This document shows, in pieces, positions 7,547-16,346 of a stretch of 64,000 bases of DNA. The notes under the pieces are model-generated. The model was not told where the DNA came from. It searched no databases and worked only from the letters and a program-made list of their open reading frames with translations. Both the position numbers and the translations under genes were made by a program. The stretch spans positions 496,001-560,000 of the forward strand of contig NVQB01000001.1 in the NCBI GenBank assembly GCA_002319075.1. The letters run 5' to 3'. Source of the DNA: Sphingobacteriaceae bacterium (GTDB taxonomy: Bacteria; Bacteroidota; Bacteroidia; B-17B0; Aurantibacillaceae). The stretch's first letter is position 1, and the number at the start of each line of letters is the position of its first letter.

Positions 7547-10282
7547 ATGAGTAAAAAAATACCAGTTCTGTTATTTTTATTAGCCTCTCTATTTTCAAAA
7601 TCTCAAACCTTGAGACTTTCCGGCAATATTAAAGATACCGCGAGCAAGGGCGGTCTGCCGAATGTGCTCTTAATGGCTTTGAAGTTCAGCGATTCTACGT
7701 TAGTCAAATACACCCGTTCAAACAGTTCGGGTGTTTTTTCTCCGGTACGGGTACCGCTCGATACTTATATTGTTATTTTATCCCATCCAAATTTTAGTGA
7801 CAAGACCTATTTATTGGTTCCTTCGCCAAAAGATTCTGTCTTTAATTTTAAGAATGTAGTTCTGCCACCAAAATCCATTGTACTGAACGAAGTTGAAATT
7901 GTAGCGCCTAAAGAAAAAAGTTATTACAAAGGCGATACCTTGATTTTTACCGCAGACTCCTTTAAAACCGCGCCCAATGCTACCGTAGAAGATCTTCTTA
8001 GAAAACTTCCTGGTGTGCGTGTGGATCAGAATGGAAAAATAACCATACAGGGAAAAGAAGTAGACCAGGTATTGGTAGATGGGGATGAATTTTTTGGGAC
8101 AGATCCAACTATTGCCACGCGCAACCTTAGCGCTACTTCGATTGATAACGTACAAGTATTTGATAAAAAAAATGAAAGTACCGAAGAGGGCGCTGCCGAA
8201 ACATTAAAGGTCGTCAATCTGAAAATGAAGGACGATGCCAAGAAAGGCTATTTCGGTAAGGTTTCCGGTGCCAGCGATTTTCAAAATTTTTACGAAGCTG
8301 AACTTTTGGCCAATCATTTTAAAGGGAACAGAAAAGTGAGTGTTTTTGGCCTGGTTGCCAATACCCCCAAACAAGCTTTTGGTGGACAAGAAGCCGATAA
8401 GTATGGATTAAGCAATGAACAACAGTGGAGCTATAACGATGAAACAGGAAGCTGGACAAATAATAACGACAAAGGAACCGGCGTACCACTCACTATTAAA
8501 TCGGGTTTTTATTTTAACGATAAGATTGGAAAGAATACAAAAGTAAATACAGATTATACTTTTAATCAAAATCAACTAAATAGTAAGTCGGAAACAAACA
8601 CCCAGTTCTTTTTAACCGACACGACCTATAGCAATCTGAAAATAAAAAGCAGTGTTTCGAAAAATCAAAGCCACAACTTTAATTTCAGGATCATTCAAAA
8701 ATTAGATTCACTAACTGAACTGACTGTAGCGCCGAAATTAAAATATGTTTCTTCGAGTAACAATAATACCCAAACAGATGATTTTACATCGGAAGACGAT
8801 ATTACAACCCGCCGAACCGTAATTAGAAATAAAACTACAAACGAATCACGTGATGCTAATATCTTGTTTAAACTCGATCGCAAGTTCAAAAAGAAAGACC
8901 GGAATTTAAACGTGACGTACCAGCCCATTTATAACAGTAATGAAAGTTTGACCAATTTAGAAACGAACTTTATTTATTTTAATGATCAGCAGGCCGACAG
9001 TAGTCTGTCGCAGCAGCGGAGTCAAAACAATTCTAAAATGGAGCACAATGCCTCCATCACATACATTGAGCCTTTGACCAAGAAATTTAAAACAGAAGTC
9101 GGATATAATTTCACTAACAACTTCAACACTAATAACCGTCAAACTTTTAACCAAAGAGCGACAGGCTATGACTTACTTGATTCTGCCTTGTCGAATAACT
9201 TCGAAAACAAACGGATCATTAATCGCGCTGGAACTAAATTAATTTACGATGTAAAAAAATACAGGATAGTGATCGGTAGTTATTTCAGAAATATTCAACA
9301 GGAAAATATAAACATCACCACCGGAAATAAATTACAGCAGAACGTAAACAATATTTTACCCCTTGCGTCTTTTAATTACCGCATCAACCAGGGTTCTAAT
9401 TTTTCGGTGAACTATAATTCTTCGTCACAACAGCCAGACCTCCAACAAATGCAGCCGGTGCGCGATAACAGCGATCCCAATCGTATCTCTATCGGAAATC
9501 CAAATCTAAAACCGACCTTCAGTAATAACTTCACCATGAATTATTATTTCTACAAAGGAATTAAGGATGTAAACTTTTGGTCGGGTGGAAATTTTATTAA
9601 TACGATGAACCAGATTTCTAATAACACGGTTTACGATTCAGAAGGACGCGCTATCACTCAGCCTGTAAACATTAACGGAAACTACAATAGCAATGTTTGG
9701 TTTGGCGGAGGTTTTCCCATGTTTAAAAAATTCTTTAAGGTGTATTATAATTTTAACGGAGGTTTTTCCAATAACGTGTCTTATGTAAATGGAACGCGCA
9801 ATATTGCTCAAAATATTACTTTTAGTCCTGGACTGAATCTTAATAAAAATGCCGAAAAATTCGCTGTCGATTTAGGTGCCAATTACACCTACAGTATTCC
9901 AAAATCAAACATCAGTGTTCAATCCAATCAACCCTACTACATGTACAGTCTTGAAGGAAGCATCATGGTTAAGCTTACAAAAAGATGGGTAGTTTTAACA
10001 GACGGAAAATATACGGATAACGGTAACCGTACACCCGGTTATAACATCAACTACTTTATCTGGAATGCAAGTCTGGCTCGCTCCTTCCTGAAAACTGAAA
10101 ATCTGATTTTATCTTTAAATGCCAACGATATTTTAAATCAAAATATAAGCAATCAACGCTACATTACCAGCAATCAAATTGTAGATACGAAAACGCAAAT
10201 TATCAAACGTTACTTTTTATTGAAATTACTGTACAAATTTAATAACACAAAAACTAAAGTTGAAGACGATGGTGACTTTTAA
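7547..10282 (+). CDS. TonB-dependent-receptor-like outer-membrane barrel (OMP_b-brl_3 type)
   Basis: A 911-residue outer-membrane protein. A short signal peptide (about 1-20) is followed by a carboxypeptidase-regulatory-like beta-sandwich (about 20-110), then a plug-like domain (ATVEDLLRKLPGVRVDQNG, VDQVLVDGDEFFGTD, about 145-200) and a long barrel of alternating aromatic and polar strands rich in Asn, Thr and Ser to the C-terminus. This order is that of the OMP_b-brl_3 group, barrels of unknown cargo related to TonB-dependent receptors; no TonB box is evident. It overlaps the GLPGLI gene by 14 bases. A near-consensus -7 box, TACTTTCG, is at 7505-7512. Confidence 0.85.
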   Translation: MSKKIPVLLFLLASLFSKSQTLRLSGNIKDTASKGGLPNVLLMALKFSDSTLVKYTRSNSSGVFSPVRVPLDTYIVILSHPNFSDKTYLLVPSPKDSVFNFKNVVLPPKSIVLNEVEIVAPKEKSYYKGDTLIFTADSFKTAPNATVEDLLRKLPGVRVDQNGKITIQGKEVDQVLVDGDEFFGTDPTIATRNLSATSIDNVQVFDKKNESTEEGAAETLKVVNLKMKDDAKKGYFGKVSGASDFQNFYEAELLANHFKGNRKVSVFGLVANTPKQAFGGQEADKYGLSNEQQWSYNDETGSWTNNNDKGTGVPLTIKSGFYFNDKIGKNTKVNTDYTFNQNQLNSKSETNTQFFLTDTTYSNLKIKSSVSKNQSHNFNFRIIQKLDSLTELTVAPKLKYVSSSNNNTQTDDFTSEDDITTRRTVIRNKTTNESRDANILFKLDRKFKKKDRNLNVTYQPIYNSNESLTNLETNFIYFNDQQADSSLSQQRSQNNSKMEHNASITYIEPLTKKFKTEVGYNFTNNFNTNNRQTFNQRATGYDLLDSALSNNFENKRIINRAGTKLIYDVKKYRIVIGSYFRNIQQENINITTGNKLQQNVNNILPLASFNYRINQGSNFSVNYNSSSQQPDLQQMQPVRDNSDPNRISIGNPNLKPTFSNNFTMNYYFYKGIKDVNFWSGGNFINTMNQISNNTVYDSEGRAITQPVNINGNYNSNVWFGGGFPMFKKFFKVYYNFNGGFSNNVSYVNGTRNIAQNITFSPGLNLNKNAEKFAVDLGANYTYSIPKSNISVQSNQPYYMYSLEGSIMVKLTKRWVVLTDGKYTDNGNRTPGYNINYFIWNASLARSFLKTENLILSLNANDILNQNISNQRYITSNQIVDTKTQIIKRYFLLKLLYKFNNTKTKVEDDGDF

Positions 10283-10994
10283 CAAGCTTATACTCTTACT
10301 TTTCCTAACCTGCGCTGGTTTAGGATTGAAGGGCCAGATCAACTCCGCTAAAATAACGTTTGAGCGCAAAACAAATCTTTATAAAAAATTCAAAAAGAGC
10401 AATGATATTCAACGCTGGATTAAAGAAGAAGAAAAAATAAAAATAGATTATTTCGAACTTTACATAACTGACTCTTGCTCTGTGTTTAAACCCCAGGAAA
10501 CAGAATTGAGAGAAAATTTAAGCTGGGCCACGGCAAAAAATACGGTTTATCAATATCCTAATCAGGACAAACGTTACCTCATAAAAACCATGTGGGGTGA
10601 AGAACTTCATTTAACCGACAGTATATTTAAGCGCGAATGGCAGATCACTCAAAGCAGTCGTAAAATAGCCGGCTACATGTGCCGCAAGGCGATTTGGCAG
10701 GCAAACGACAGTACACGGATTTATGCCTGGTTCAGTTACGATATTATTGCATCTACTGGTCCTGAAAGTTTTAATGGTTTGCCAGGTACTATTCTTGGAC
10801 TTGCCACAGAAGATGGCGGCATTGTTTATTTTGCGAAAAAAGTGGAAATTTTAAAACCCGAGGCCTCCGTTTTTATTCCACCAAAAAAGAAGAAAATTTA
10901 TACTGTTCCGGAGCTTAAAGCTATGCTCGCAAAACAATACGGGCACGAAAAATGGTTTAAAGAAGAGATGACAGAGCAGTTTGGAATCTGGTAG
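10269..10994 (+). CDS. GLPGLI family protein
   Basis: A periplasmic or surface protein of 241 residues with an N-terminal signal peptide (LILLLFLTCAGLGLKGQ). The family motif appears as SFNGLPGTILGLATEDGG near residue 175-192, a slightly altered form of GLPGLI. The family is restricted to Bacteroidota and its role is unknown; it is commonly encoded right behind OMP_b-brl_3 barrels, as here, which suggests a shared envelope function. ATG at 10269 was chosen because the signal peptide fits it; a TTG at 10260 is also in frame. The start lies inside the end of the barrel gene, pointing to translational coupling. Confidence 0.88.
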   Translation: MVTFNKLILLLFLTCAGLGLKGQINSAKITFERKTNLYKKFKKSNDIQRWIKEEEKIKIDYFELYITDSCSVFKPQETELRENLSWATAKNTVYQYPNQDKRYLIKTMWGEELHLTDSIFKREWQITQSSRKIAGYMCRKAIWQANDSTRIYAWFSYDIIASTGPESFNGLPGTILGLATEDGGIVYFAKKVEILKPEASVFIPPKKKKIYTVPELKAMLAKQYGHEKWFKEEMTEQFGIW

Positions 10995-10997
10995 TGC

Positions 10998-11090
10998 GAC
11001 ACAAATTTCACTAATAACACTAAGTCAGAGAAGTTGAAGGATTAGAAGGGTTTTTACAAATTTCTTTGTGTAATTCGTGAAATTAGTGTC
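10998..11090. repeat. Imperfect long inverted repeat between the GLPGLI and TetR genes
   Basis: Two 27-base arms, 10998-11024 and 11064-11090, are reverse complements at 23 of 27 positions, around a 39-base loop. The arms contain GACAC, CACTAA and CACTAAG words, shared with the tsf-pyrH spacer. It fills nearly the whole spacer. It may act as a terminator for the upstream operon or be a dispersed repeat. Confidence 0.7.
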
Positions 11091-11101
11091 TTTATGCAGT
11101 A

Positions 11102-11133
11102 TTTGGAATATTCGTTCCGAATTGATAATTTTG
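11102..11133 (+). promoter_or_regulatory. Promoter of the TetR-tatD operon
   Basis: TTTG (11102-11105), 20 bases, then TAATTTTG (11126-11133): an exact Bacteroidota-type promoter. Transcription should start near 11139, inside the palindrome at 11133-11149. Confidence 0.75.
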
Positions 11134-11149
11134 TGGTGAATAAAACCAC
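11133..11149. promoter_or_regulatory. Palindrome at the TetR start site, candidate operator
   Basis: GTGGT-N7-ACCAC is a perfect inverted repeat covering the predicted transcription start, just ahead of the TetR start codon. The position would let TetR repress its own operon. This is an inference from place and symmetry only. Confidence 0.4.
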
Positions 11150-11153
11150 TCTT

Positions 11154-11735
11154 ATGCCAAAAGTAAAACAATTTAATAAAGAAAAGGTTTTGGAAGTTGC
11201 TTCTACGATCTTTCACCAAAAAGGATATAATGGAACTTCGATAGACGAAATCCTCAAAGCTACCGGACTTAGCCGCAGCAGTCTTTACGATTCGTTTAAA
11301 GACAAACACACACTCTACTTACAATCTCTTGAATTTTATAACAATGCCGAAAAAGATGGCTACGAAAACGTGAACCAGAAAAAATTAAACGGCATGCAAA
11401 AAATAGAATTCCTTTTTAAAGAAGCGGTTAATCACATAGTTGAAAATCCAGGAGATAATGGCTGTTTGATGGTAAACGCAGCTGCTGAGATGAGTAAACA
11501 ATGCGAGAAAACATCCCAATTAATTTGCAACAATAAAGAAAGCATGCACGAACTTTTCACAACCTGGTTAAGCGATGCACAGAGCAGCAATGATGTGAAA
11601 CTCAGCAACGCTCCAAAATCATACGCGCCTTTTTTATTTAATGCCTTGTGTGGTTTAAAAGTGCTTAGTCAAAGCGGTGCTACCAAAGCTGAATTGAACA
11701 ATGTTGTTAAAGTAACGATGGACGCCCTGGTATAA
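11154..11735 (+). CDS. TetR/AcrR-family transcriptional regulator
   Basis: The protein has 193 residues if it starts at ATG 11154; an ATG at 11094 lies upstream of the promoter and is rejected. The N-terminal TetR HTH is clear: FHQKGYNGTSIDEILKATG and LSRSSLYDSFKDKH, about residues 17-52. The C-terminal ligand domain (NPGDNGCLMVNAAAEM) is of the TetR_C type found in regulators such as AcrR/YxaF relatives. The ligand is unknown. It is coupled to tatD, whose ATG overlaps the last base of the TetR stop codon. Confidence 0.88.
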   Translation: MPKVKQFNKEKVLEVASTIFHQKGYNGTSIDEILKATGLSRSSLYDSFKDKHTLYLQSLEFYNNAEKDGYENVNQKKLNGMQKIEFLFKEAVNHIVENPGDNGCLMVNAAAEMSKQCEKTSQLICNNKESMHELFTTWLSDAQSSNDVKLSNAPKSYAPFLFNALCGLKVLSQSGATKAELNNVVKVTMDALV

Positions 11736-12502
11736 TGATAGTTGACACGCACACGCACCTGTATGCAGAAGAATTTAATGCAGACAGAACCGCACTGATC
11801 GAAAAAGCCATAGCTAACGGAGTAAAGAAATTTTACCTTCCAAACATTGACTCCGGTTCTATACAGCCCATGCTGGACCTGGAAAAGGAACTGCCAGAAA
11901 GTTGTTTTGCTATGATGGGTCTGCACCCTTGTTCGGTAAAAGAAACCTACAAAGAAGAATTAGATCTTGTAAGAGAATGGCTTGATAAAAGAAAATTCAT
12001 AGCCATAGGTGAGATAGGAATAGACCTATATTGGGACAAAACGTTTTTGGAAGAGCAAAAGGCAGCTTTCCGTCAGCAAATCGACTGGGCATTAGAATAC
12101 AATTATCCCATTTCCATTCACTGTCGTGAGGCATTTGATCCGATTTTCGAAATTCTGAGCTCTTATACAACCCTTCCAAGATCGATTTTCCATTGCTTTT
12201 CAGGCACTTTAGAGCAGGCCAATAAGATTATTGATCTTGGTGGATTTAAATTGGGTATAGGAGGCGTGGTGACCTTTAAAAATGCAGGAATTGACAAAGT
12301 GGTAGAGCAGATTGATTTGCAACATCTTGTTTTAGAGACAGATGCACCTTATTTGGCTCCGGTTCCTTTCCGCGGAAAGAGAAACGAACCTGTTTATATA
12401 TTAGAAGTAGCCCGTAAAATTGCCCAGATTAAAAATATCTCCATGGAGGAAGTTGGGCGCATTACAAGTGAAAACGCAAAATATATCTTTCAAAATGGAT
12501 AA
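11735..12502 (+). CDS. TatD-family metal-dependent hydrolase
   Basis: A 255-residue amidohydrolase-fold protein. Metal ligands are visible in order: VDTHTHLYAEEF (His6, His8), GEIGIDLYW (Glu), ISIHCREAFDP (His), IFHCFSG (His) and LETDAPYLAP (Asp). TatD proteins are cytoplasmic 3'-5' exonucleases or deoxyribonucleases linked to DNA repair; other members act in D-aminoacyl-tRNA quality control. The start overlaps the TetR stop (TAATG), so translation of the two is coupled. The pairing of TetR with TatD is unusual and gives no clear functional hint. Confidence 0.9.
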   Translation: MIVDTHTHLYAEEFNADRTALIEKAIANGVKKFYLPNIDSGSIQPMLDLEKELPESCFAMMGLHPCSVKETYKEELDLVREWLDKRKFIAIGEIGIDLYWDKTFLEEQKAAFRQQIDWALEYNYPISIHCREAFDPIFEILSSYTTLPRSIFHCFSGTLEQANKIIDLGGFKLGIGGVVTFKNAGIDKVVEQIDLQHLVLETDAPYLAPVPFRGKRNEPVYILEVARKIAQIKNISMEEVGRITSENAKYIFQNG

Positions 12503-12537
12503 ATTGTTGAAAACCTGCGTATATTTTTCAAAAAAGT

Positions 12538-12568
12538 TTTGTTCACTAAAAAAAACTTCTTACATTTG
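12538..12568 (+). promoter_or_regulatory. Promoter of the rplM ribosomal operon
   Basis: TTTG (12538-12541), 19 bases, TACATTTG (12561-12568). Both boxes match the Bacteroidota consensus exactly, as expected for a strong housekeeping promoter. The leader to the GTG at 12608 is about 34 bases. Confidence 0.85.
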
Positions 12569-12607
12569 CACCCCCTATTTTAGGGAAAAGACTAAAATTT
12601 TTACAAA

Positions 12608-13063
12608 GTGGACGCATTAAGTTATAAAACAAAATTTGCCAACAAGGCAACAGCCAATAAAGAATGGTTACTTGTTGACGCTGAAAATGAAGTAGTTGGA
12701 CGTTTAGCTTCGAAAGTAGCAATGTTACTTCGTGGAAAACATTTACCAAGTTATACTCCGCACGCGGATGCAGGAAGTAATGTAATTATCATTAATGCTG
12801 AGAAAGTTCGCTTTACCGGTAAAAAATTTACTGATAAAGAATACATTCGTTACACTGGTTACCAAGGTGGTCAGCGTTTTGCCACTCCAAAAGAGGTAAT
12901 GGCAAAAAAACCTGAAGATATTTTATCACATGCTATTCATGGTATGTTGCCAAAAGGTCGTTTAGGTAGAACTTTAAACACCAATATCCGTATTTTCGTA
13001 GGTACTGAGCACGGTCACGACGCTCAACAGCCTAAAAAAATAGATTTAAGTAAAATTAAGTAA
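12608..13063 (+). CDS. rplM: Large-subunit ribosomal protein L13
   Basis: L13 is an early assembly protein of the 50S subunit that binds 23S rRNA. The 151-residue sequence has the family motifs EWLLVDAENEVVGRLAS, GKHLPSYTPHAD, YTGYQGG and HAIHGMLPKGRLGR. The start is GTG at 12608; Bacteroidota L13 proteins begin with the same Asp-Ala/Thr-Leu-Ser-Tyr-Lys-Thr order, which supports it. It opens the operon rplM-rpsI-rpsB, 11 bases before rpsI, under a consensus promoter. Confidence 0.98.
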   Translation: MDALSYKTKFANKATANKEWLLVDAENEVVGRLASKVAMLLRGKHLPSYTPHADAGSNVIIINAEKVRFTGKKFTDKEYIRYTGYQGGQRFATPKEVMAKKPEDILSHAIHGMLPKGRLGRTLNTNIRIFVGTEHGHDAQQPKKIDLSKIK

Positions 13064-13074
13064 TTAAGAAATAA

Positions 13075-13461
13075 ATGGAAGTAATTAATACATCTGGCCG
13101 CAGAAAAACTTCAGTTGCACGTGCATACGTAACAGCAGGCTCTGGAAACATTGAAGTAAACGGAAGAGATTTCAAAGAATATTTCAAAACTCCAACTTTA
13201 CATTATTATGTAACGCAATCGTTAATGGTTTCAAACCTTCGCGAAGCTTACGACGTTAAAGTAAATGTTGCAGGTGGCGGAATTACAGGTCAGGCACAAG
13301 CTATTCGTTTAGCTATTGCTAAAGCGTTAGTTGAAATGAATGCAGAGTTAAAAAAAGATCTTCGTGCAGCAGGTTTAATTACCCGCGATCCACGTATGGT
13401 TGAACGTAAGAAATTCGGTCAGAAAAAAGCTCGTGCTCGCTTCCAATTCAGCAAACGTTAA
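13075..13461 (+). CDS. rpsI: Small-subunit ribosomal protein S9
   Basis: S9 sits in the 30S head, and its C-terminal tail reaches the P-site tRNA. The 128 residues carry the standard motifs: TSGRRKTSVARAYV, GGGITGQAQAIRLAIAKAL, the GLITRDPRMVERKK segment, and the basic tail KKARARFQFSKR ending in Lys-Arg. It follows rplM by 11 bases, the usual bacterial order, and precedes rpsB by 30 bases. Confidence 0.98.
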   Translation: MEVINTSGRRKTSVARAYVTAGSGNIEVNGRDFKEYFKTPTLHYYVTQSLMVSNLREAYDVKVNVAGGGITGQAQAIRLAIAKALVEMNAELKKDLRAAGLITRDPRMVERKKFGQKKARARFQFSKR

Positions 13462-13491
13462 TATTTTATTTAAAGAAAGAGAACATAACAA

Positions 13492-14340
13492 ATGTCAGCA
13501 AGAACATCCTTTAACGAATTACTTGAATCAGGTGCACACTTTGGTCACCTTAAAAGCAAATGGAATCCGGCAATGGCTCCTTATATCTATGCCGAAAAGA
13601 ACGGAATTCATATTATCGATCTAAACAAAACTGTTGCTAAAATTGATGAAGCAGCAGACGCTTTAAAACAAATCGCCCGTTCTGGTCGTAAAGTTTTATT
13701 CGTAGCTACTAAAAAACAAGCAAAAGATATAGTTGCCGAAAAAGTAAAAACAGTTAACATGCCTTATGTTACTGAACGTTGGCCAGGTGGAATGTTGACT
13801 AACTTTGCTACGATCCGTAAATCGGTTCGTCGTATGAGCCAGATCGACAAGATGTTTGCTGATGGAACTTTCAGTAACGTTTCTAAACGCGAACGTTTAC
13901 AGTTTTCACGTGAGCGTGCAAAATTAGAGACACAATTCGGTTCAGTTGCTGACTTAACACGTTTACCAGCTGCATTGTTCATTGTGGATATCACTAAAGA
14001 ACATATCGCAGTAGCAGAAGCTAAACGTCTTAACATCCCTACTTTTGCGATTGTGGATACAAATTCAAATCCAAATTTAGTTGATTTTGCAGTTCCTGCT
14101 AATGACGATGCTTCTACTTCTATTGCTTACATCATTGAATTAATGGTGAACGCAGTAAAAGAAGGTTTATCTGATCGTAAAATGGATAAAGAAAATAACG
14201 CTGAAGAAAACGATACAAAAGAAATGAGTGCTTCTGAAGCTGAAGAATTAGCAGCAGGTGCAACCATTAAAGGTGCTAAGGAAGAAGAAGAAGAAGGTGG
14301 AGCTAAGAAACCACGTCGTAGAGTGATAGCGAAAAAATAA
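13492..14340 (+). CDS. rpsB: Small-subunit ribosomal protein S2
   Basis: S2 is a late-assembling 30S protein that binds S1 and the Shine-Dalgarno region. The body shows LLESGAHFGHLKSKWNP, YIYAEKNGIHIIDL, ERWPGGMLTNFATIR and the NIPTFAIVDTNSNP / DYAVPAND-type signature (here DFAVPANDD). At 282 residues it is longer than E. coli S2 (241): the tail from about 235 is acidic, rich in Glu and Ala, and ends in a short basic stretch (KKPRRRVIAKK). Such tails are seen in Bacteroidota. It is followed by a possible attenuator and tsf. Confidence 0.97.
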   Translation: MSARTSFNELLESGAHFGHLKSKWNPAMAPYIYAEKNGIHIIDLNKTVAKIDEAADALKQIARSGRKVLFVATKKQAKDIVAEKVKTVNMPYVTERWPGGMLTNFATIRKSVRRMSQIDKMFADGTFSNVSKRERLQFSRERAKLETQFGSVADLTRLPAALFIVDITKEHIAVAEAKRLNIPTFAIVDTNSNPNLVDFAVPANDDASTSIAYIIELMVNAVKEGLSDRKMDKENNAEENDTKEMSASEAEELAAGATIKGAKEEEEEGGAKKPRRRVIAKK

Positions 14341-14362
14341 TTTTACTATAATTTTTTTAAAG

Positions 14363-14396
14363 CGGTCATTCTGGCAACAGGCTGACCGTTTTTTTT
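14363..14396 (+). terminator. Terminator or attenuator between rpsB and tsf
   Basis: CGGTCA (14363-14368) pairs with TGACCG (14383-14388) around a 14-base loop and is followed by eight T. The stem is short, so it may only reduce transcription into tsf. The remaining spacer to 14497 shows nothing else. Confidence 0.55.
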
Positions 14397-14497
14397 AGGA
14401 CAAAGCACTCTCATCCTGATAGCTATTTGGACCGCTCAGAGTGACTTTGCGAAAATTAAAGGCCGAAATAAATAATAATTAATAAGAAATAAATAAA

Positions 14498-15322
14498 ATG
14501 GCAATTACAGCAGCAGAAGTAAACAAATTACGCCAGCAAACAGGTGCGGGCATGATGGATTGTAAAAAAGCTTTAGAAGAAGCTAACGGTGATTTTGAAG
14601 CCGCAGTAGATTTTCTTCGTAAAAAAGGCGCAAAAGTAGCAGCTAACCGTGCTGACCGCGACGCAAAAGAAGGTGTAGTTTTAGCTAAAACTTCTTCAGA
14701 TAATAAAACAGCTGTAGTAATCAGCATTAACTGTGAAACTGACTTCGTAGCGCAAAACGCTGACTTTATTCAGTTTGCTGAAACTGTTGCAGGTGTGGCT
14801 TTAGCTAAACAACCAGCAACTATCGACGAGTTAAAAGCTCTTCCTTATAATAACGAAATCACCATTGCTGAAAAATTTCTTGATCAGATTGGTAAAATCG
14901 GTGAGAAAATTGACATTGGCTATTACAGCATTGTTACTGCTCCATTAGTAGTAGGATATATTCACCCGGGTAACCGTTTAGCAGTTGCTGTAGGCTTCAA
15001 CAAAGAAGTTACTACTGAAGTTGCTAAAAATATCGCAATGCAGGCTGCAGCTATGGCTCCGGTTGCTATCGATAAAGACGATGTAGATAAAACTACTATC
15101 GAACGTGAATTAGACATTGCCCGCGAAACTACCCGTGCTGAAGGTAAACCTGAAGATATGGTTGAGAAAATTGCACAAGGTAAATTAAATAAATTCTATA
15201 AAGATTCTACATTATTAAACCAGGAGTTCTTTATTGATAATAAAATGACTGTACGCCAGTTCTTACAAGGTGTTGAGAAAGACCTAACGGTTTCCGCCCT
15301 TAAGCGTTATTCATTATCTTAA
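14498..15322 (+). CDS. tsf: Elongation factor Ts
   Basis: EF-Ts recharges EF-Tu with GTP in the cytoplasm. The N-terminal UBA-like domain has the signature VNKLRQQTGAGMMDCKKAL; the core has INCETDFVAQNADF, which includes the Thr-Asp-Phe-Val contact to EF-Tu, and a dimerisation segment follows (IAMQAAAMAPVAI). Length 274 is normal. It follows rpsB, the near-universal order, and is closed by a strong terminator. Confidence 0.97.
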   Translation: MAITAAEVNKLRQQTGAGMMDCKKALEEANGDFEAAVDFLRKKGAKVAANRADRDAKEGVVLAKTSSDNKTAVVISINCETDFVAQNADFIQFAETVAGVALAKQPATIDELKALPYNNEITIAEKFLDQIGKIGEKIDIGYYSIVTAPLVVGYIHPGNRLAVAVGFNKEVTTEVAKNIAMQAAAMAPVAIDKDDVDKTTIERELDIARETTRAEGKPEDMVEKIAQGKLNKFYKDSTLLNQEFFIDNKMTVRQFLQGVEKDLTVSALKRYSLS

Positions 15323-15330
15323 TATTTTTA

Positions 15331-15360
15331 AATCCCGGCTTTTTAGTCGGGATTTTTTTT
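15331..15360 (+). terminator. Rho-independent terminator after tsf
   Basis: AATCCCG (15331-15337) pairs with CGGGATT (15348-15354), extended by a G-T and a C-G pair, and is followed by eight T. Confidence 0.9.
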
Positions 15361-15375
15361 GAACGAACGTTTGGT

Positions 15376-15575
15376 TAGGCAACCACTAAGGCACTAAGGA
15401 CACAGAGAAACACTAAGTTAAACTGGCTTACCAAAGTGCTGACAAATGGTAGTATTGCAATGACTTTTCGTTTACTTGAATTATGCGAAAGACTATTAAA
15501 GCAAACTTAATTATCTTCGTATTTTAATTAAAAACATTCTTTTTGACACTGAGTGCTCTCAGTGTCTTAGTGGTA
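15376..15575. repeat. tsf-pyrH spacer bracketed by inverted CACTAAG-type arms
   Basis: The left arm ACCACTAAGGCACTAAGGAC starts near 15376; the right arm near 15547-15575, read in reverse complement, starts ACCACTAAGACACTGAGAGC. The two agree closely at their outer 15 or so bases and then drift. The same words occur in the 10998-11090 repeat. Inside lies a possible pyrH -7 box, TATCTTCG at 15512-15519. No coding frame is seen. Confidence 0.6.
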
Positions 15576-15587
15576 AAAAATAAATCT

Positions 15588-16295
15588 ATGAAATACAAAC
15601 GCGTACTTTTAAAATTAAGCGGAGAAGCTTTGATGGGAAATAAAGGTTTCGGGATCGACCAGGAACGTTTAATGGAATATGCCCAGGAGATTAAAGGGGT
15701 ATACAACGCCGGATGCCAGGTAGCCATCGTTATTGGCGGTGGAAATATCTTCCGCGGCATACAAGCAGAAAAAGGAGGAATGGATCGCGTTCACGGCGAT
15801 TATATGGGCATGCTAGCTACTGTGATAAATAGTATGGCTATACAAAGTGCTTTAGAAGGATTAGGTGTTCACACGCGTCTTCAAAGTGCTATTAAAATGG
15901 AACAAATTTGCGAGCCATACATTCGCCGTAAAGCGGTACGTCACCTTGAAAAAGGCCGCGTGGTTATTTTCGGCGCAGGTACTGGAAATCCCTATTTTAC
16001 AACAGATACTGCAGCAACTTTACGTGCTATCGAAATTGAGGCAAATGTTATTTTAAAGGGAACACGTGTGGATGGTATCTACACTGCCGATCCTGAAAAA
16101 GACAAAACCGCTACCAAATATGAGACTATTTCTTTTGATGAGGTTTACAGCAAAGGTCTTGAAGTAATGGACATGACTGCATTCACTTTATGTAAGGAAA
16201 ATAATTTGCCTATCATTGTTTTCGACATGAACAAAAAAGGAAATCTTAAAAATTTAATTGAAGGAGAAAAGATTGGTACTTTAGTAGAAATGTAA
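15588..16295 (+). CDS. pyrH: UMP kinase
   Basis: PyrH phosphorylates UMP to UDP in pyrimidine nucleotide synthesis; it is a hexameric amino-acid-kinase-fold enzyme in the cytoplasm. The 235 residues show [58 protein letters not shown] and [15 protein letters not shown]. The start is ATG 15588; an earlier ATG at 15543 lies in the repeat-like spacer and adds unrelated residues. The usual partner frr is not behind it; a two-way terminator and dnaG follow. Confidence 0.97.
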   Translation: MKYKRVLLKLSGEALMGNKGFGIDQERLMEYAQEIKGVYNAGCQVAIVIGGGNIFRGIQAEKGGMDRVHGDYMGMLATVINSMAIQSALEGLGVHTRLQSAIKMEQICEPYIRRKAVRHLEKGRVVIFGAGTGNPYFTTDTAATLRAIEIEANVILKGTRVDGIYTADPEKDKTATKYETISFDEVYSKGLEVMDMTAFTLCKENNLPIIVFDMNKKGNLKNLIEGEKIGTLVEM

Positions 16296-16313
16296 ATTTT
16301 CTTTTAACTCTAA

Positions 16314-16346
16314 ATAAAATGCCGTAGGACATCCTACGGCATTTTT
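16314..16346. terminator. Two-way terminator between pyrH and dnaG
   Basis: GCCGTAGGA (16321-16329) and TCCTACGGC (16332-16340) form a perfect stem flanked by A-rich and T-rich runs, serving both convergent genes. Confidence 0.9.

Noticed and set aside
11094-11153. An earlier start for the TetR gene at 11094
   Set aside because: It would lie upstream of an exact promoter (11102-11133) and adds residues unlike any TetR N-terminus.
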